DNA from: Hyphomonadaceae bacterium
GTDB lineage: Bacteria; Pseudomonadota; Alphaproteobacteria; Caulobacterales; Aquidulcibacteraceae
Length of the DNA: 64,000 bases
Assembly: GCA_019753175.1 (NCBI GenBank)
Contig: JAIELK010000006.1
Coordinates: forward strand, 124,001-188,000
Direction: 5' to 3'
Shown here: in pieces, positions 36,183 through 45,086 of the stretch
Layout: the number at the start of each line of letters is the position of its first letter
Position numbering within the stretch: position 1 is the first letter of the stretch
Made by a program: the position numbers and the translations under genes
The notes under the pieces: model-generated
What the model saw: only the letters and a program-made list of their open reading frames with translations
Databases searched by the model: none
Told to the model about the DNA's origin: nothing

Positions 36183-36803
36183 TGGCGGGGCGGCGAGCCG
36201 CGACAGCGCGTCGCACCGCTTCAGCGCCACGCGCCCGCGCGCCAGCTCCACCAGTCCGTCGCGCGCAAACAACCCAAGCTGGCGGCTCACCGCTTCCCGC
36301 GCCGAACCGATCTCGGCGGCGAGCGCTTCATGCGTGGCGTGCACCACACCCTCGCCGTCGGCCAGTCGGAGCAGCGCCGAGGCGACGCGCTGTTCCAGGC
36401 CGGAAAACGCCAGCGCCTCCACGACGTGCTCGAAATCGGCAAAGCGCCCGGCCACCGAGTTCAACACCGCAACGCGGAACCGCTCGCTCTCCTGCATCAG
36501 TCGATCAAACCCGGCGGGCGGGATCAACAGCGCCTCGACATCGTCTTCCGCCACCCCTTCGGCGGCGTAGGTCTTGCCTTGCACCAGACACGAGAATGTT
36601 TGCAGGCAAATCTCGCCCGGGCGCACGCGGTACAGCACGATCTCGCGCCCCGACGCGGAGGTCAGCGTCACCTTGATGCCGCCCTGGGTCAGCGCGATGA
36701 AGCCGCGGCAAGGATCGTTGGGGCGGAACATGATGTCGCCGGCGCGGGCGCGGATCGGGACCGCCCCGGCACCCGCCGCCGCCTCGGTGAAAGCATCTTT
36801 CAT
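36177..36803 (-). CDS. Crp/Fnr family transcriptional regulator
   Basis: A 208-residue regulator (start MKDAFTEAA at 36803; MRS at 36812 is possible). The N-terminal cyclic-nucleotide-binding-like jelly roll has PCRGFIALTQGGIKVTLTSASGREIVLYRVRPGEICLQTF, and the HTH has HEALAAEIGSAREAVSRQLGLFARDGLVELARGRVAL. The cysteine pattern of Fnr is absent. It is followed at once by the DUF2892 gene, with a Crp-like palindrome in between, and resembles regulators of redox or sulfur stress. Ligand unknown. Confidence 0.9.
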   Translation of the reverse strand: MKDAFTEAAAGAGAVPIRARAGDIMFRPNDPCRGFIALTQGGIKVTLTSASGREIVLYRVRPGEICLQTFSCLVQGKTYAAEGVAEDDVEALLIPPAGFDRLMQESERFRVAVLNSVAGRFADFEHVVEALAFSGLEQRVASALLRLADGEGVVHATHEALAAEIGSAREAVSRQLGLFARDGLVELARGRVALKRCDALSRLAAPPL

Positions 36804-36851
36804 CGAACGCACCTCTCGGCTCAGTCGCTTAGGTGGTGTATTCTTTCCGCC

Positions 36852-37760
36852 ATGCCAGCGGTCGCGCGCATTGATCCGAAGGACGTGTTCACCGCTAAGG
36901 AGTGGGCGCGGCTGTCGGCGCGTTCATCCTGGCGTGGCCTCGCATGCGTCGCGGGCGCCTGGGGGCTGATCATCGCCGCCGGCGCCTTGTTCGTCGCCTG
37001 GCCTAACCCGCTCAGCTACGTGCTGGCGGTCATGCTGATCGGCGCGCGCCAGCTTGGCCTCGCTATCCTGATGCACGACGCCGCCCACGGTGCGCTGCAC
37101 ACCGATCAAAAGGTCAATGACTGGGTGGGCGAGTGGCTTTGCGCAGCCCCGGTCGGAGCGCGGCTCGCAAGCTACCGCGCCTATCATTTGAAGCACCACC
37201 GCTACACCGAACAGCCGGAGGATCCAGATCTCGCGCTGTCGGCCCCGTTTCCGATCACACGCGCATCGCTTCTGCGCAAGGTCGTGCGCGACTTGACCGG
37301 GCAGACGTTCATAAAGCAGCGCGGCGCGCAGCTGTTCGGCAACCGCAAAGCCGGCGAAGTGGTGAACGCAAGCACGGCGCACTTCCTGTTCGTCAATGCG
37401 CTATTGTTCGCGGCGCTGACGCTCGCTGGCTATTGGTGGACCTATCTCGCGCTCTGGCTGGTGCCGATGGCGACCTGGTTTCCGCTGGTCACGCGCCTGC
37501 GCAACATCGCCGAGCATGCCGTGGTCGAAACCCGTGAAGATCCCTTCAGTCATGCGCGCACGACGCTCGCCAATCCGTTGGAACGCCTCTTCATCGCGCC
37601 GTACTGGGTGCATTATCACGGCGAGCACCACGTGTTCATGCACGTGCCCTGCTATCGGCTTGAGCGCCTGCACGCCGCCCTGATGGACAAGGGCTATTGG
37701 TCGCGCATGACCATCGCCTCGGGATATTGGCGCGTACTCGAACAAGCTGCGCCGGCGTGA
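36852..37760 (+). CDS. Membrane fatty acid desaturase/hydroxylase family protein
   Basis: A 302-residue di-iron membrane enzyme with three histidine clusters of the FA desaturase family: HDAAHGALH, HLKHHRYTE (with HRYT), and HYHGEHHVFMHVP. Membrane segments surround them (ACVAGAWGLIIAAGALFVAW, FLFVNALLFAALTLAGYWW and others). ATG 36852 follows a region shared with the divergent Crp/Fnr gene. It ends with a GTGA overlap with a methyltransferase gene. The substrate may be a fatty acid or carotenoid-like lipid. Confidence 0.92.
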   Translation: MPAVARIDPKDVFTAKEWARLSARSSWRGLACVAGAWGLIIAAGALFVAWPNPLSYVLAVMLIGARQLGLAILMHDAAHGALHTDQKVNDWVGEWLCAAPVGARLASYRAYHLKHHRYTEQPEDPDLALSAPFPITRASLLRKVVRDLTGQTFIKQRGAQLFGNRKAGEVVNASTAHFLFVNALLFAALTLAGYWWTYLALWLVPMATWFPLVTRLRNIAEHAVVETREDPFSHARTTLANPLERLFIAPYWVHYHGEHHVFMHVPCYRLERLHAALMDKGYWSRMTIASGYWRVLEQAAPA

Positions 37761-38404
37761 TCGCTGACATTCCCGCCTTCATCCGCGACAACACACGCAT
37801 CCTCTCGCCGAGCCATGTGCCGGAGCTCAAGCTTCATCTCGCCGACGATGCGGTCTCGCTGTGGCAGCTCACCGAAGATCAGCTGGGCGAGCTTGGCCTG
37901 CCGCCGCCATTCTGGGCCTTCGCCTGGGCGGGCGGTCAAGCGCTCGCACGCTTCATTCTCGACAACCCAGCCATCGTGAGGAACAAACGCGTGCTCGATG
38001 TCGCCTCGGGCTCAGGGCTTGTCGCGATTGCAGCAATGAAGGCGGGCGCGTCGGCGGCGCTCGCGGTCGACATCGACGCCTTCGCCACTCACGCCGCGCT
38101 TCTCAACGCCGTACTCAACGGCGTAGTGATCGCGACCAGCGACGAAGACCCTGTCGGCCGCTCCACCAACGCCGAAATCATTTTTGTCGGCGATCTGTTC
38201 TACGATCGCGATTTGGCGCCGCGCGTACTGGCATGGCTGATCGAACAGGCGGCGCTTGGCAAGCGCGTGCTGATCGGCGATCCGGGGCGCACATATCTAC
38301 CGCGCGACAAGCTCGTGCAGCTCGTCGCCTACGACATCCCCGTCACACGCGCGCTCGAAGACGCCGAAGTGAAGCGCGCGGCGGTGTGGAAGCTGCGCGC
38401 CTGA
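37757..38404 (+). CDS. Class I methyltransferase, METTL20/Nnt1-like
   Basis: A 215-residue SAM-dependent methyltransferase. The start is GTG 37757, overlapping the desaturase stop. IADIPAFIRDNTRILSPSHVPELKLHLADDAVSLWQLTEDQLGELGLPPPFWAFAWAGGQALARFIL is the family's N-terminal substrate region, and VLDVASGSGLVAIAAMKAGASAALAVDID is the SAM-binding motif. Motif post-I D-x-D is present and GDLFYDRDLA follows. The pattern matches the METTL20/ETF-beta lysine methyltransferase relatives, so a protein lysine may be the target. Confidence 0.88.
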   Translation: MIADIPAFIRDNTRILSPSHVPELKLHLADDAVSLWQLTEDQLGELGLPPPFWAFAWAGGQALARFILDNPAIVRNKRVLDVASGSGLVAIAAMKAGASAALAVDIDAFATHAALLNAVLNGVVIATSDEDPVGRSTNAEIIFVGDLFYDRDLAPRVLAWLIEQAALGKRVLIGDPGRTYLPRDKLVQLVAYDIPVTRALEDAEVKRAAVWKLRA

Positions 38405-38433
38405 GTCGGATTTCTACGTGCACAGCCTTCGCT

Positions 38434-39477
38434 TCAGGCCCGCGCGGCTTTCTTGAACACGGTGGGCAGCGCATCGACACCGCCCCACCAGCCCTCACCG
38501 CTTGGGGCTGCTTCCGCGTCATAGACATCGAGCGTCAGCGCGAAGTGGGTAAACACGTGCTCAATGCGAGCCGCTCGCTTCCACTGAGCGTCAGCCGGCG
38601 CGTGCGCCAGCGCTTCCGCCTTGCTCCAGCTCTTGTCGCGCCACGCGGTCGTCGGCAACGCCGCCATCCCGCCAAGCAAGCCGCGTTCGGGCCGGCGCAC
38701 GAGCCAAAGCTCTTCGCCCCGCATGATGCGGTACGCAACGCCAAAACGGCGAGGACGTTCGGCCTTCGTCAACCGGCGGGGAAAACTCTCCGGCGCTCCG
38801 CTGACGCGCGCCGCACACGCCGCCGTCAATGGGCACGCCACGCATTTCGGCGCCCTCGGGGTGCACACGGTCGCGCCCAAATCCATGAGCGCTTGCGCCC
38901 AATCGCCAGGCCGTTGCGCGGTGACCAGCTCAGCAGCGAGGAAGCGCAACTCTGCCTTCGCGGCAGGCAGCGGGGTCTCAACCGCATAAAGACGGGCGAT
39001 CACGCGTTCGACATTGCCGTCGACGACATTGGCGGGCGCGCCATAGGCGATCGCGGCAATGGCGGCGGCGGTGTACGCCCCAACCCCCGGCAACTTGCGC
39101 CAACCCGCCTCATCGTTCGGGAAGCCACTGACCGCCAACGCTTGCGCCGCAGCGTGCAAATTGCGGGCTCGGCTGTAATAGCCAAGCCCTGCCCAAGCCG
39201 CCAAAATCTCTTCGCGCGGCGCTGCGGCCAGTGTTGCAACCGCCGGCCAGCGGCGCAGAAACGCCTCAAAATAGGGGATCACGGCCGCAACGGTGGTCTG
39301 TTGCAGCATTACCTCTGAGAGCCACACTCGGTAAGGATCGGCATTTCCCGAGCGCACGCGCCAAGGCAGCGAACGCCCACTGCGTTCGTACCAGGACAGC
39401 AATGATTCTCGTAACTTATCCCGAGTCGTGAGCGGGTTTTCCACATAGCGAGGGCGGCTTTGCGCGGGCACAGGCAT
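38434..39477 (-). CDS. mutY: Adenine DNA glycosylase
   Basis: A 347-residue MutY, which excises adenine mispaired with 8-oxoguanine. The N-terminal HhH-GPD core has WLSEVMLQQTTVAAVIPYFEAFLRRWP, LAAWAGLGYYSRARNLHAAA and LPGVGAYTAAAIAAIAYG, with the catalytic Asp of NVERV-type block VVDGNVERVIARL. The 4Fe-4S loop is C-x6-C-x2-C-x5-C in VCTPRAPKCVACPLTAACAA. The C-terminal Nudix-like domain ends HVFTHFALTLDVY. It is divergent from the dciA-like gene. Confidence 0.97.
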   Translation of the reverse strand: MPVPAQSRPRYVENPLTTRDKLRESLLSWYERSGRSLPWRVRSGNADPYRVWLSEVMLQQTTVAAVIPYFEAFLRRWPAVATLAAAPREEILAAWAGLGYYSRARNLHAAAQALAVSGFPNDEAGWRKLPGVGAYTAAAIAAIAYGAPANVVDGNVERVIARLYAVETPLPAAKAELRFLAAELVTAQRPGDWAQALMDLGATVCTPRAPKCVACPLTAACAARVSGAPESFPRRLTKAERPRRFGVAYRIMRGEELWLVRRPERGLLGGMAALPTTAWRDKSWSKAEALAHAPADAQWKRAARIEHVFTHFALTLDVYDAEAAPSGEGWWGGVDALPTVFKKAARA

Positions 39478-39499
39478 CGGGCGTCTTTACCCTTTGTTT

Positions 39500-40063
39500 A
39501 TGACTTTTCGATTCGATGCAGAGTTCATGTCACTTCGCGACCGCTTCCGCCCGATAGATGGCCCGCGCGCCTCAGCGCGCGACGAAACCCGGGCCGCGCA
39601 GGCGCTAGCGGCGCGGCGCGGACGGCAGACCATCGCCCCAGCGCCACGCGCCGGCAAGGCGGTGACGGCGGTGCTGAAGCCGCTGCTGAAGGAAACCGGC
39701 CTCGGGCTCAACGAAATCAAGCGCCGCTGGGCTGAAGTCGCCGGCGAGAGCTTCGGGCGCGCCACACCGGAAAAGCTGGCGGGCGGCGTGCTGACCCTGT
39801 CCGTCCCCGGTGCGCTTGCCCCGTTCCTCCAGACCCAGACGCCGCTCCTCATCGAGCGGCTCAAGGTGGCTGGCGCCAAGATCAAGACGATCCGCATCGA
39901 ACAGCGGACCGCCGCCCGGGCGAATAAGGGCAACCTCCGTCCCCTCAAGCGCGCGCTCACCGGCGCGGAGGAAGCGGCGCTGGCGCAAGCGCTTGACCCG
40001 GTCGGCGACCAGAGCCTCAAATCCGCCCTGATGCGGCTTGGCCGCGCGGTGCGGCAAGGCTGA
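39500..40063 (+). CDS. DUF721/DciA-like protein
   Basis: A 187-residue protein with a DUF721/DciA domain: KAVTAVLKPLLKETGLGLNEIKRRWAEVAGESFGRATPEKLAGGVLTLSVPGALAPFLQTQTPLLIERLKV. DciA loads the replicative DnaB helicase in bacteria without DnaC. The N-terminal basic extension and the C-terminal charged tail are less conserved. It may start at 39500 or at ATG 39527. It lies before a DsbA-like gene and smc, which from memory recurs in Caulobacter relatives. Confidence 0.82.
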   Translation: MTFRFDAEFMSLRDRFRPIDGPRASARDETRAAQALAARRGRQTIAPAPRAGKAVTAVLKPLLKETGLGLNEIKRRWAEVAGESFGRATPEKLAGGVLTLSVPGALAPFLQTQTPLLIERLKVAGAKIKTIRIEQRTAARANKGNLRPLKRALTGAEEAALAQALDPVGDQSLKSALMRLGRAVRQG

Positions 40064-40118
40064 GGTTCCCTCGGCTCTGAAAAAACTCTATGCCTCCCGG
40101 CCAATCTGGAGGTCGGAC

Positions 40119-40760
40119 ATGCTTGTTACGGGTCGTCGCAAAGTTCTGCTGGGCGCAGGCGCGCTGGCGCTCGCCGCCGCCGCGACAGCATGCGGTGGGG
40201 GCGGCGGCACAACCGTGAGCCCGGACGATATCGTCCTTGGCGCCGACAATGCACCCGTCACGCTTATCGAGTACGCTTCATCGACGTGTCCGCATTGCGC
40301 GGACTTCCACGCCGAAGTCTTCGACCAGCTCAAGACTAACTACATTGACACCGGTCGCGTCCGTTATGTCTTCCGCGAGTACCCGACGGCCCCCCCGGCA
40401 GTCGCAGTCGCCGGCTTCCAGGTGGCGCGCTGCGGCGGCGCGACGCCCGAACAGTACATCACCAGGCTCGGCGAAGTGTTCCGCCAGCAGCAGGCGATCT
40501 TCTCCACCGGGACAATGGAAGGCGTCCGCCAGAAGCTGATCGAGATCGGCATGTCGGCGGGCCTGAGCCAGGAACAGGTGACGCAATGCATCACTGACGA
40601 GACCGGCGCCGAGCGGGTACGCCGCATCGTTGAGGGCGCCGAGCAATTCAACGTCACCGGCACGCCGACCTTCATAATCAACGGTGAGAAGGTCGAGGAT
40701 CCCAGCGTTGTCACCTACGAAGGCCTCTCGCGCCTGCTTGATGCAGCGCTGGCCGGCTAG
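40119..40760 (+). CDS. DsbA-like thioredoxin-fold thiol oxidoreductase, lipoprotein
   Basis: A 213-residue exported protein. Its signal (GRRKVLLGAGALALAAAATAC, twin-Arg and lipobox Cys25) is followed by a Gly run and a DsbA/DSBA-like thioredoxin domain. The active site is CPHC at residues 57-60 (YASSTCPHCADF), and the cis-Pro is in GTPTFIINGEKVEDP. An additional Cys pair is seen (VARCGG and VTQCITD). It is 20 bases before the smc start, in the same direction. Disulfide formation or redox protection of envelope proteins is expected. Confidence 0.9.
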   Translation: MLVTGRRKVLLGAGALALAAAATACGGGGGTTVSPDDIVLGADNAPVTLIEYASSTCPHCADFHAEVFDQLKTNYIDTGRVRYVFREYPTAPPAVAVAGFQVARCGGATPEQYITRLGEVFRQQQAIFSTGTMEGVRQKLIEIGMSAGLSQEQVTQCITDETGAERVRRIVEGAEQFNVTGTPTFIINGEKVEDPSVVTYEGLSRLLDAALAG

Positions 40761-40780
40761 CGAGAAAGGCGCGCAGCCCA

Positions 40781-43700
40781 TTGAACATCGTCGAGCTGCG
40801 CCTTCTTGGGTTCAAGAGCTTCGTCGATCCTGCGCGCGCGCCGATCGAACAAGGGCTGACGGGCGTTGTTGGCCCCAACGGCTGCGGCAAGTCTAACCTT
40901 TTGGAGGCTGTGCGCTGGGTGATGGGCGCGACCAGCGCCAAATCCATGCGCGCCGGCGACATGGAGGACGTGATCTTCTCCGGCACGGCCGGGCGCCCCG
41001 CGCGCGAGTTCGCGGAAGTGACCTTGGTGCTGACGGAGGCGCGCGGACGCGCCCCCGCGCCATTCCACGGTGAAGACATCCTCGAAGTCTCGCGCCGGAT
41101 TCGCCGCGGACTTGGCTCCACCTATCGCATCAATGGCAAGGAAATGCGCGCCAAGGACGTGCAGCTCCTGTTCGCGGATGCGGCCACCGGCGCGAACTCG
41201 CCCGCTTTGGTGCGACAAGGCCAGATCAGCGAATTGATCGCCGCCAAGCCGCAAAACCGGCGCCGCATTCTCGAAGATGCAGCCGGCATTGCCGGCCTTC
41301 ATGCGCGCCGCCACGACGCGGACCTCAAGCTCAAGGCGGCGGAAGCCAATTTGACACGCCTTGATGAAGTATTGGCGGAGATCGAAGCGCAAGCCCAGAG
41401 CTTGAAAAAGCAGGCGCGCATGGCAGAGCGCTATCGCGGGCTGGCGCAAACGCTGCGAGAGACCGAAGCGCTTCTGCTGCACCGCCGTTGGATGGAAGCG
41501 CGCGAACGCGCGGCAGAAGCGCAGGCGTCGCTGCGCGAAGCCCAACGCGCGGTGGCGGACGCCGCCAGCGAAGCGAGCGCTGCCCAGCGCAGGGCCGAAC
41601 TCGCCCAGGAAGCGCTCTCCCCGCTGCGCGAAGAAGAGATGGTGGCCGCGGCTGTTTTGCGCAGGCTGGAGGGCGTTCGCGTCGGCCTCGAACGCGATCT
41701 CGCCGAGGCCGAGGCCTCTATCGAGCGCTGCACCGAGGATGCGCGTCGCGCGGGCGAAGAAGTCGGGCGGCTGGAAGCGCTGAAGCGCGATGCAAGTGAC
41801 GCCTTGGCGCGCCTTTCCGCCGAAGCAGGCGCGTTAGGCGCCGCCGACGCCAAGGCGGCGAAGGCGTTACTCCAGCAAGCCGAAGCCAAGCGCGACGCCG
41901 CCGCAGAGCAACGTTCGGAAGCGGAGGCCAAACTCGAAACGCTGACGGCGGACGCCGCAGCGCAGCGCGCCCGTGCGCAAGCGCTGGGCGATGCGGCAAG
42001 CGCGGCGCGCGCGCGCTACGAACGCTTGGCGCAGGCACAAACAGCGCTCACAGCACAGATTGTAGCGCTGCCCGACGATGCGGTGCTTGCAAGACAGCTC
42101 AAGGCGGTGGAGGCCGCGTCCAATGCGGCGCAGAAGGCGCACGAAGCCGCACGCAGGTCCTTAGCGCAAAGCGAAGCATCGCTGAAGCAGGCCGATACGG
42201 CGGATGAAGCGGCATGGTCGGCTTATCGCGACGCGGAACGCGCCTTCAACGCGCTCGACGCCGAGGTGCGCGCGCTTGCAAAACTGGCGCCCGCGGATGA
42301 CGCGAAGTTTCCGCCGGTGCTCTCGTTCATCGATGTCGAACCAGGCTATGAGCGCGCGCTTGCCGCCGCTTTGGGGGAGGACCTTGAGGCCTCGGTCGAC
42401 ATCAAAGCGCCGGCGCATTGGGCGGGCGCTGAAGCGCCTGCTCCACACTTGCCGCCGAATGCGCAATCGCTAGCGCGGTTCGTCAAAGCACCGGCGGCGC
42501 TCGCGGCGCGCCTGTCTCTCATCGGTGTGGTCGAAAGAAGTGACGGCGCGCGCCTGGCCAAGCAATTGCCCCCCGGCGCGCGGCTCGTATCGATAGAGGG
42601 CGATCTCTGGCGCTGGGACGGTTTCATACGCCGCGCCGACGCGGTCCAACCGGCGGCGGCGCGCCTTGAACACAAGAACCGGTTAGCGGCGGCGCGCACT
42701 GAGCTCGAAGCTGCGCAAGCGAAGCTCGCAGAAGCCAAGGCCGCGTCGGATAAAAGCAAAGCTCAACGCCAGGAACTCGACGCCAAGACCCGCGCGCTGC
42801 GCACGCAAGCGCCGAAACTGGCGGCAGCCGAGGCGAACGCCCGCGGCGAAGTCGAGCGCTGCTTGAGCGAAATCGCGCGCGCTCAGGAGCGCCGCGCCGA
42901 TCTCCAAACGCAAGCGGAACGCGTCCGCGCGGAGTTGTTGGAAGCAAGAGACGCCGCCGACCTCGCCTCTCGGTCCAGCGGCCACGCACCGGTGATCGAC
43001 GATGCCGCCATCGCTGCCGCACGCGCTGCGGTGGAAGCCGCGCGCGCGCAAGCCGCCGACGCCAGCGCCGCCGCGCAAGCCCTCATTCGCGACAAGGCGC
43101 AACGTGACGCCAGGCGCGCCATCGTTGCAAGCGAAACCGCGCAATGGCGCGCGCGCATCGCTGACGCCGACACCCGCCTCGCTGCGCTCGCAAGGGAGCT
43201 GGACGCGATCGAGACGCGCCGCACATCGGCGCAAGCCGCGCCAGAACAAGCGCGCGCCAAGCTCAACACGTTGCTGGACGAAGCGGCGAACGCCGAAGGG
43301 CGCCGCGCCAAAGCCTCAGACGCCGTGGCGGAGGCGGAGACAGCGGCGCGCGTTGCTGCGGAAGCCGCGCGCGCCGCTGAGCAAAGCCATGCCGCGGCGC
43401 GCGAGAAACGCGCCGGCGCCGAAGCGCATGCAGCGGCTGCGGCCTTACGCGTCGACGACGTAGCCGCTCAGGCGCGAGAGAACGCCGATTGCGCGCCTGA
43501 GGCGCTCGCCGAGCGCGCGGGCGCGCTGATGGCGGCGCCGCTTGCGAGTGCGCCGCTGCACGATGTTGAACGCCGCGTCGAGCGTCTGAAGGCCGAGCGC
43601 GACGCCGCGGGCCCAGTCAATCTGCGCGCGCACGAGGAACTCGAGGAAGCGCAGGCGCGCATCGACTCGATGGCGCGCGAGAAGGAGGACGTCGCCCAAG

Positions 43701-44230
43701 GCGTCGCGAAGCTGCGCCGCGCCATTACCACGCTCAATAACGAGGGACGCGCCCGGCTGCTGAAGGCGTTCGAGCAAGTCGACGCGCATTTCGCGCAATT
43801 GTTCTCGACCTTGTTCGAAGGCGGGCAAGCCGCGCTCAAGCTGACGGAGAGCGACGACCCGCTCGAGGCTGGGCTCGAGATCATGGCGCAGCCGCCGGGC
43901 AAGCGGCTCACCAGCCTCTCCCTGCTCTCGGGCGGCGAACAGGCGCTCACCGCCACCGCGCTCATCTTCGCCGTGTTTCTGGCCAATCCCGCGCCGCTTT
44001 GCGTGCTCGACGAAGTCGACGCACCGCTCGACGACGCCAATGTCGATCGCTTCTGCCGTTTGCTGGAGGAGATGAAGCGTCTCACCAGCACGCGTTTCGT
44101 CGTCATCACCCACAATCCGGTGACGATGTCGCGGATGGACCGGCTCTACGGCGTGACGATGCCGGAGCAAGGCTTGTCGCAGCTGGTCAGCGTCGACCTG
44201 CATCGCGCACAGGCGCTGGCGGCGGAATAG
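40781..44230 (+). CDS. smc: Chromosome segregation protein SMC
   Basis: A 1149-residue SMC condensin ATPase. Walker A is GVVGPNGCGKSNLLEAV at residues 28-44. Two long Ala/Glu/Arg-rich coiled coils flank a hinge (about residues 500-620, LSFIDVEPGYERALAAALGEDLEASVDI). The C-terminal head has the signature LSLLSGGEQALTATALIFAVF and Walker B LCVLDEVDAPLDDANVDRF. The start is a TTG at 40781, with GAGAAAGG about 11 bases upstream. A hairpin lies just after the stop. Length is normal for the family. Confidence 0.97.
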   Translation: MNIVELRLLGFKSFVDPARAPIEQGLTGVVGPNGCGKSNLLEAVRWVMGATSAKSMRAGDMEDVIFSGTAGRPAREFAEVTLVLTEARGRAPAPFHGEDILEVSRRIRRGLGSTYRINGKEMRAKDVQLLFADAATGANSPALVRQGQISELIAAKPQNRRRILEDAAGIAGLHARRHDADLKLKAAEANLTRLDEVLAEIEAQAQSLKKQARMAERYRGLAQTLRETEALLLHRRWMEARERAAEAQASLREAQRAVADAASEASAAQRRAELAQEALSPLREEEMVAAAVLRRLEGVRVGLERDLAEAEASIERCTEDARRAGEEVGRLEALKRDASDALARLSAEAGALGAADAKAAKALLQQAEAKRDAAAEQRSEAEAKLETLTADAAAQRARAQALGDAASAARARYERLAQAQTALTAQIVALPDDAVLARQLKAVEAASNAAQKAHEAARRSLAQSEASLKQADTADEAAWSAYRDAERAFNALDAEVRALAKLAPADDAKFPPVLSFIDVEPGYERALAAALGEDLEASVDIKAPAHWAGAEAPAPHLPPNAQSLARFVKAPAALAARLSLIGVVERSDGARLAKQLPPGARLVSIEGDLWRWDGFIRRADAVQPAAARLEHKNRLAAARTELEAAQAKLAEAKAASDKSKAQRQELDAKTRALRTQAPKLAAAEANARGEVERCLSEIARAQERRADLQTQAERVRAELLEARDAADLASRSSGHAPVIDDAAIAAARAAVEAARAQAADASAAAQALIRDKAQRDARRAIVASETAQWRARIADADTRLAALARELDAIETRRTSAQAAPEQARAKLNTLLDEAANAEGRRAKASDAVAEAETAARVAAEAARAAEQSHAAAREKRAGAEAHAAAAALRVDDVAAQARENADCAPEALAERAGALMAAPLASAPLHDVERRVERLKAERDAAGPVNLRAHEELEEAQARIDSMAREKEDVAQGVAKLRRAITTLNNEGRARLLKAFEQVDAHFAQLFSTLFEGGQAALKLTESDDPLEAGLEIMAQPPGKRLTSLSLLSGGEQALTATALIFAVFLANPAPLCVLDEVDAPLDDANVDRFCRLLEEMKRLTSTRFVVITHNPVTMSRMDRLYGVTMPEQGLSQLVSVDLHRAQALAAE

Positions 44231-44234
44231 AAAA

Positions 44235-44258
44235 CGCCGCGGCCTCTCGACCGCGGCG
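44235..44258. terminator. Hairpin between convergent smc and gcrA
   Basis: CGCCGCGG and CCGCGGCG form an 8-bp stem around an 8-base loop (CCTCTCGA), 5 bases after the smc stop codon and 27 bases before the gcrA stop. The plus strand has no T-run after it; the AAAA preceding the stem serves as a T-run for the gcrA direction. It may terminate one or both genes. Confidence 0.6.
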
Positions 44259-44284
44259 CTCCCAAATTGCGCTCTTGCTTCGCG

Positions 44285-44788
44285 CTACATGGCGGCAAGA
44301 CGGAGCATGCGGCGAAGCTCGTCCGGTTCGCCGCTGCGGCGCTTTTTCTGCTGGCTCGGCTGATAGGTCAGCCGCGCGTGATCCTGGCAGTACGGGCCGC
44401 ACGACGCTGAGCGGCCGCAGAAGGCAAAGCCCGGCTCCGAGGGATCTCCGATCGGGTACTTGCACATGCTCTCATTCAGCGTCAGCACCGAGGCGGTGTT
44501 TCCATCCTCGAATTTGAGCGGCTCGAGTTCCGGCACAACCAAAGCAGGCATGCTGGAGGCCGGACGCAGACGCGGTGCGCTCGGGCCCATGATCCGCGGG
44601 CGAGCGGCCCGCACCGGACGCTTCGCCGGCCGCGATGGCGTGGCGCGCCCCGCCAGTCCGAGCCGGTGGACCTTTCCGATCACGGCGTTACGCGTGACCC
44701 CGCCCAGTTGTTTTGCGATTTGGCTGGCCGACAGACCTTCAGCCCACAATTTGCGCAGCGTCGCTACGCGTTCATCGTTCCATCCCAT
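44285..44788 (-). CDS. gcrA: Cell cycle regulator GcrA
   Basis: A 167-residue GcrA protein. Its N-terminal HTH is MGWNDERVATLRKLWAEGLSASQIAKQLGGVTRNAVIGKVHRLGLAGR. A proline/basic linker follows (SRPAKRPVRAARPR), and the C-terminal domain has LNESMCKYPIGDPSEPGFAFCGRSASCGPYCQDHARLTYQP with the conserved cysteines. In Caulobacter GcrA binds sigma70 and methylated GANTC sites to drive S-phase genes. It converges on smc, and its upstream region holds DnaA-box-like sequences. Confidence 0.97.
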   Translation of the reverse strand: MGWNDERVATLRKLWAEGLSASQIAKQLGGVTRNAVIGKVHRLGLAGRATPSRPAKRPVRAARPRIMGPSAPRLRPASSMPALVVPELEPLKFEDGNTASVLTLNESMCKYPIGDPSEPGFAFCGRSASCGPYCQDHARLTYQPSQQKKRRSGEPDELRRMLRLAAM

Positions 44789-45086
44789 AGCAAGCCCCTT
44801 TGCCCATGGCCCCGCCGCTTTCAGACAGGGTCACCCCGCTTTATGACGGGGGTACGACATGGGGCCGCACTTTCGCCGGATTGTCAATTGGTAGGACCAT
44901 TACAATCTGTGGAGCACTATATGTAGTGGCGTTATCCCCACAGGCGAGGCGTTTCCCCTCGACTTATCCGCTGGTTCTCCACCCGATTCGGGAGCAAAAA
45001 GAAAAGAGTGGCAGGCCCTTAGCGGCGTTGTCCCGTTTGCTCCGGCCTCTGTTTCGTTAAGAATTGATGAAAGTCGCGTTCTCGTT
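44789..45086. other. Divergent intergenic region of gcrA and the ABC-2 permease gene
   Basis: A 298-base divergent region, AT-richer than its surroundings. Besides two DnaA-box-like 9-mers it has a GATTC site (CcrM GANTC) at 44985-44989 and a palindrome CACTA-TATG-TAGTG around 44916-44929. No coding sequence is credible here. The promoters of gcrA and the permease gene must lie in it. Confidence 0.6.
44932..44972 (+). promoter_or_regulatory. DnaA-box-like 9-mers upstream of gcrA
   Basis: TTATCCCCA at 44932-44940 differs from the consensus TTATCCACA at one position. TTATCCGCT at 44964-44972 is a weaker copy 32 bases further on. They lie 144-184 bases upstream of the gcrA start codon. In Caulobacter DnaA is known to activate gcrA, so these may be the sites. 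No scoring was done. Confidence 0.45.

Noticed and set aside
37861-39318. 485-residue open frame on the plus strand over the methyltransferase and mutY
   Set aside because: Arg/Ala-rich shadow translation with no domains; it covers two clearly real genes in other frames.
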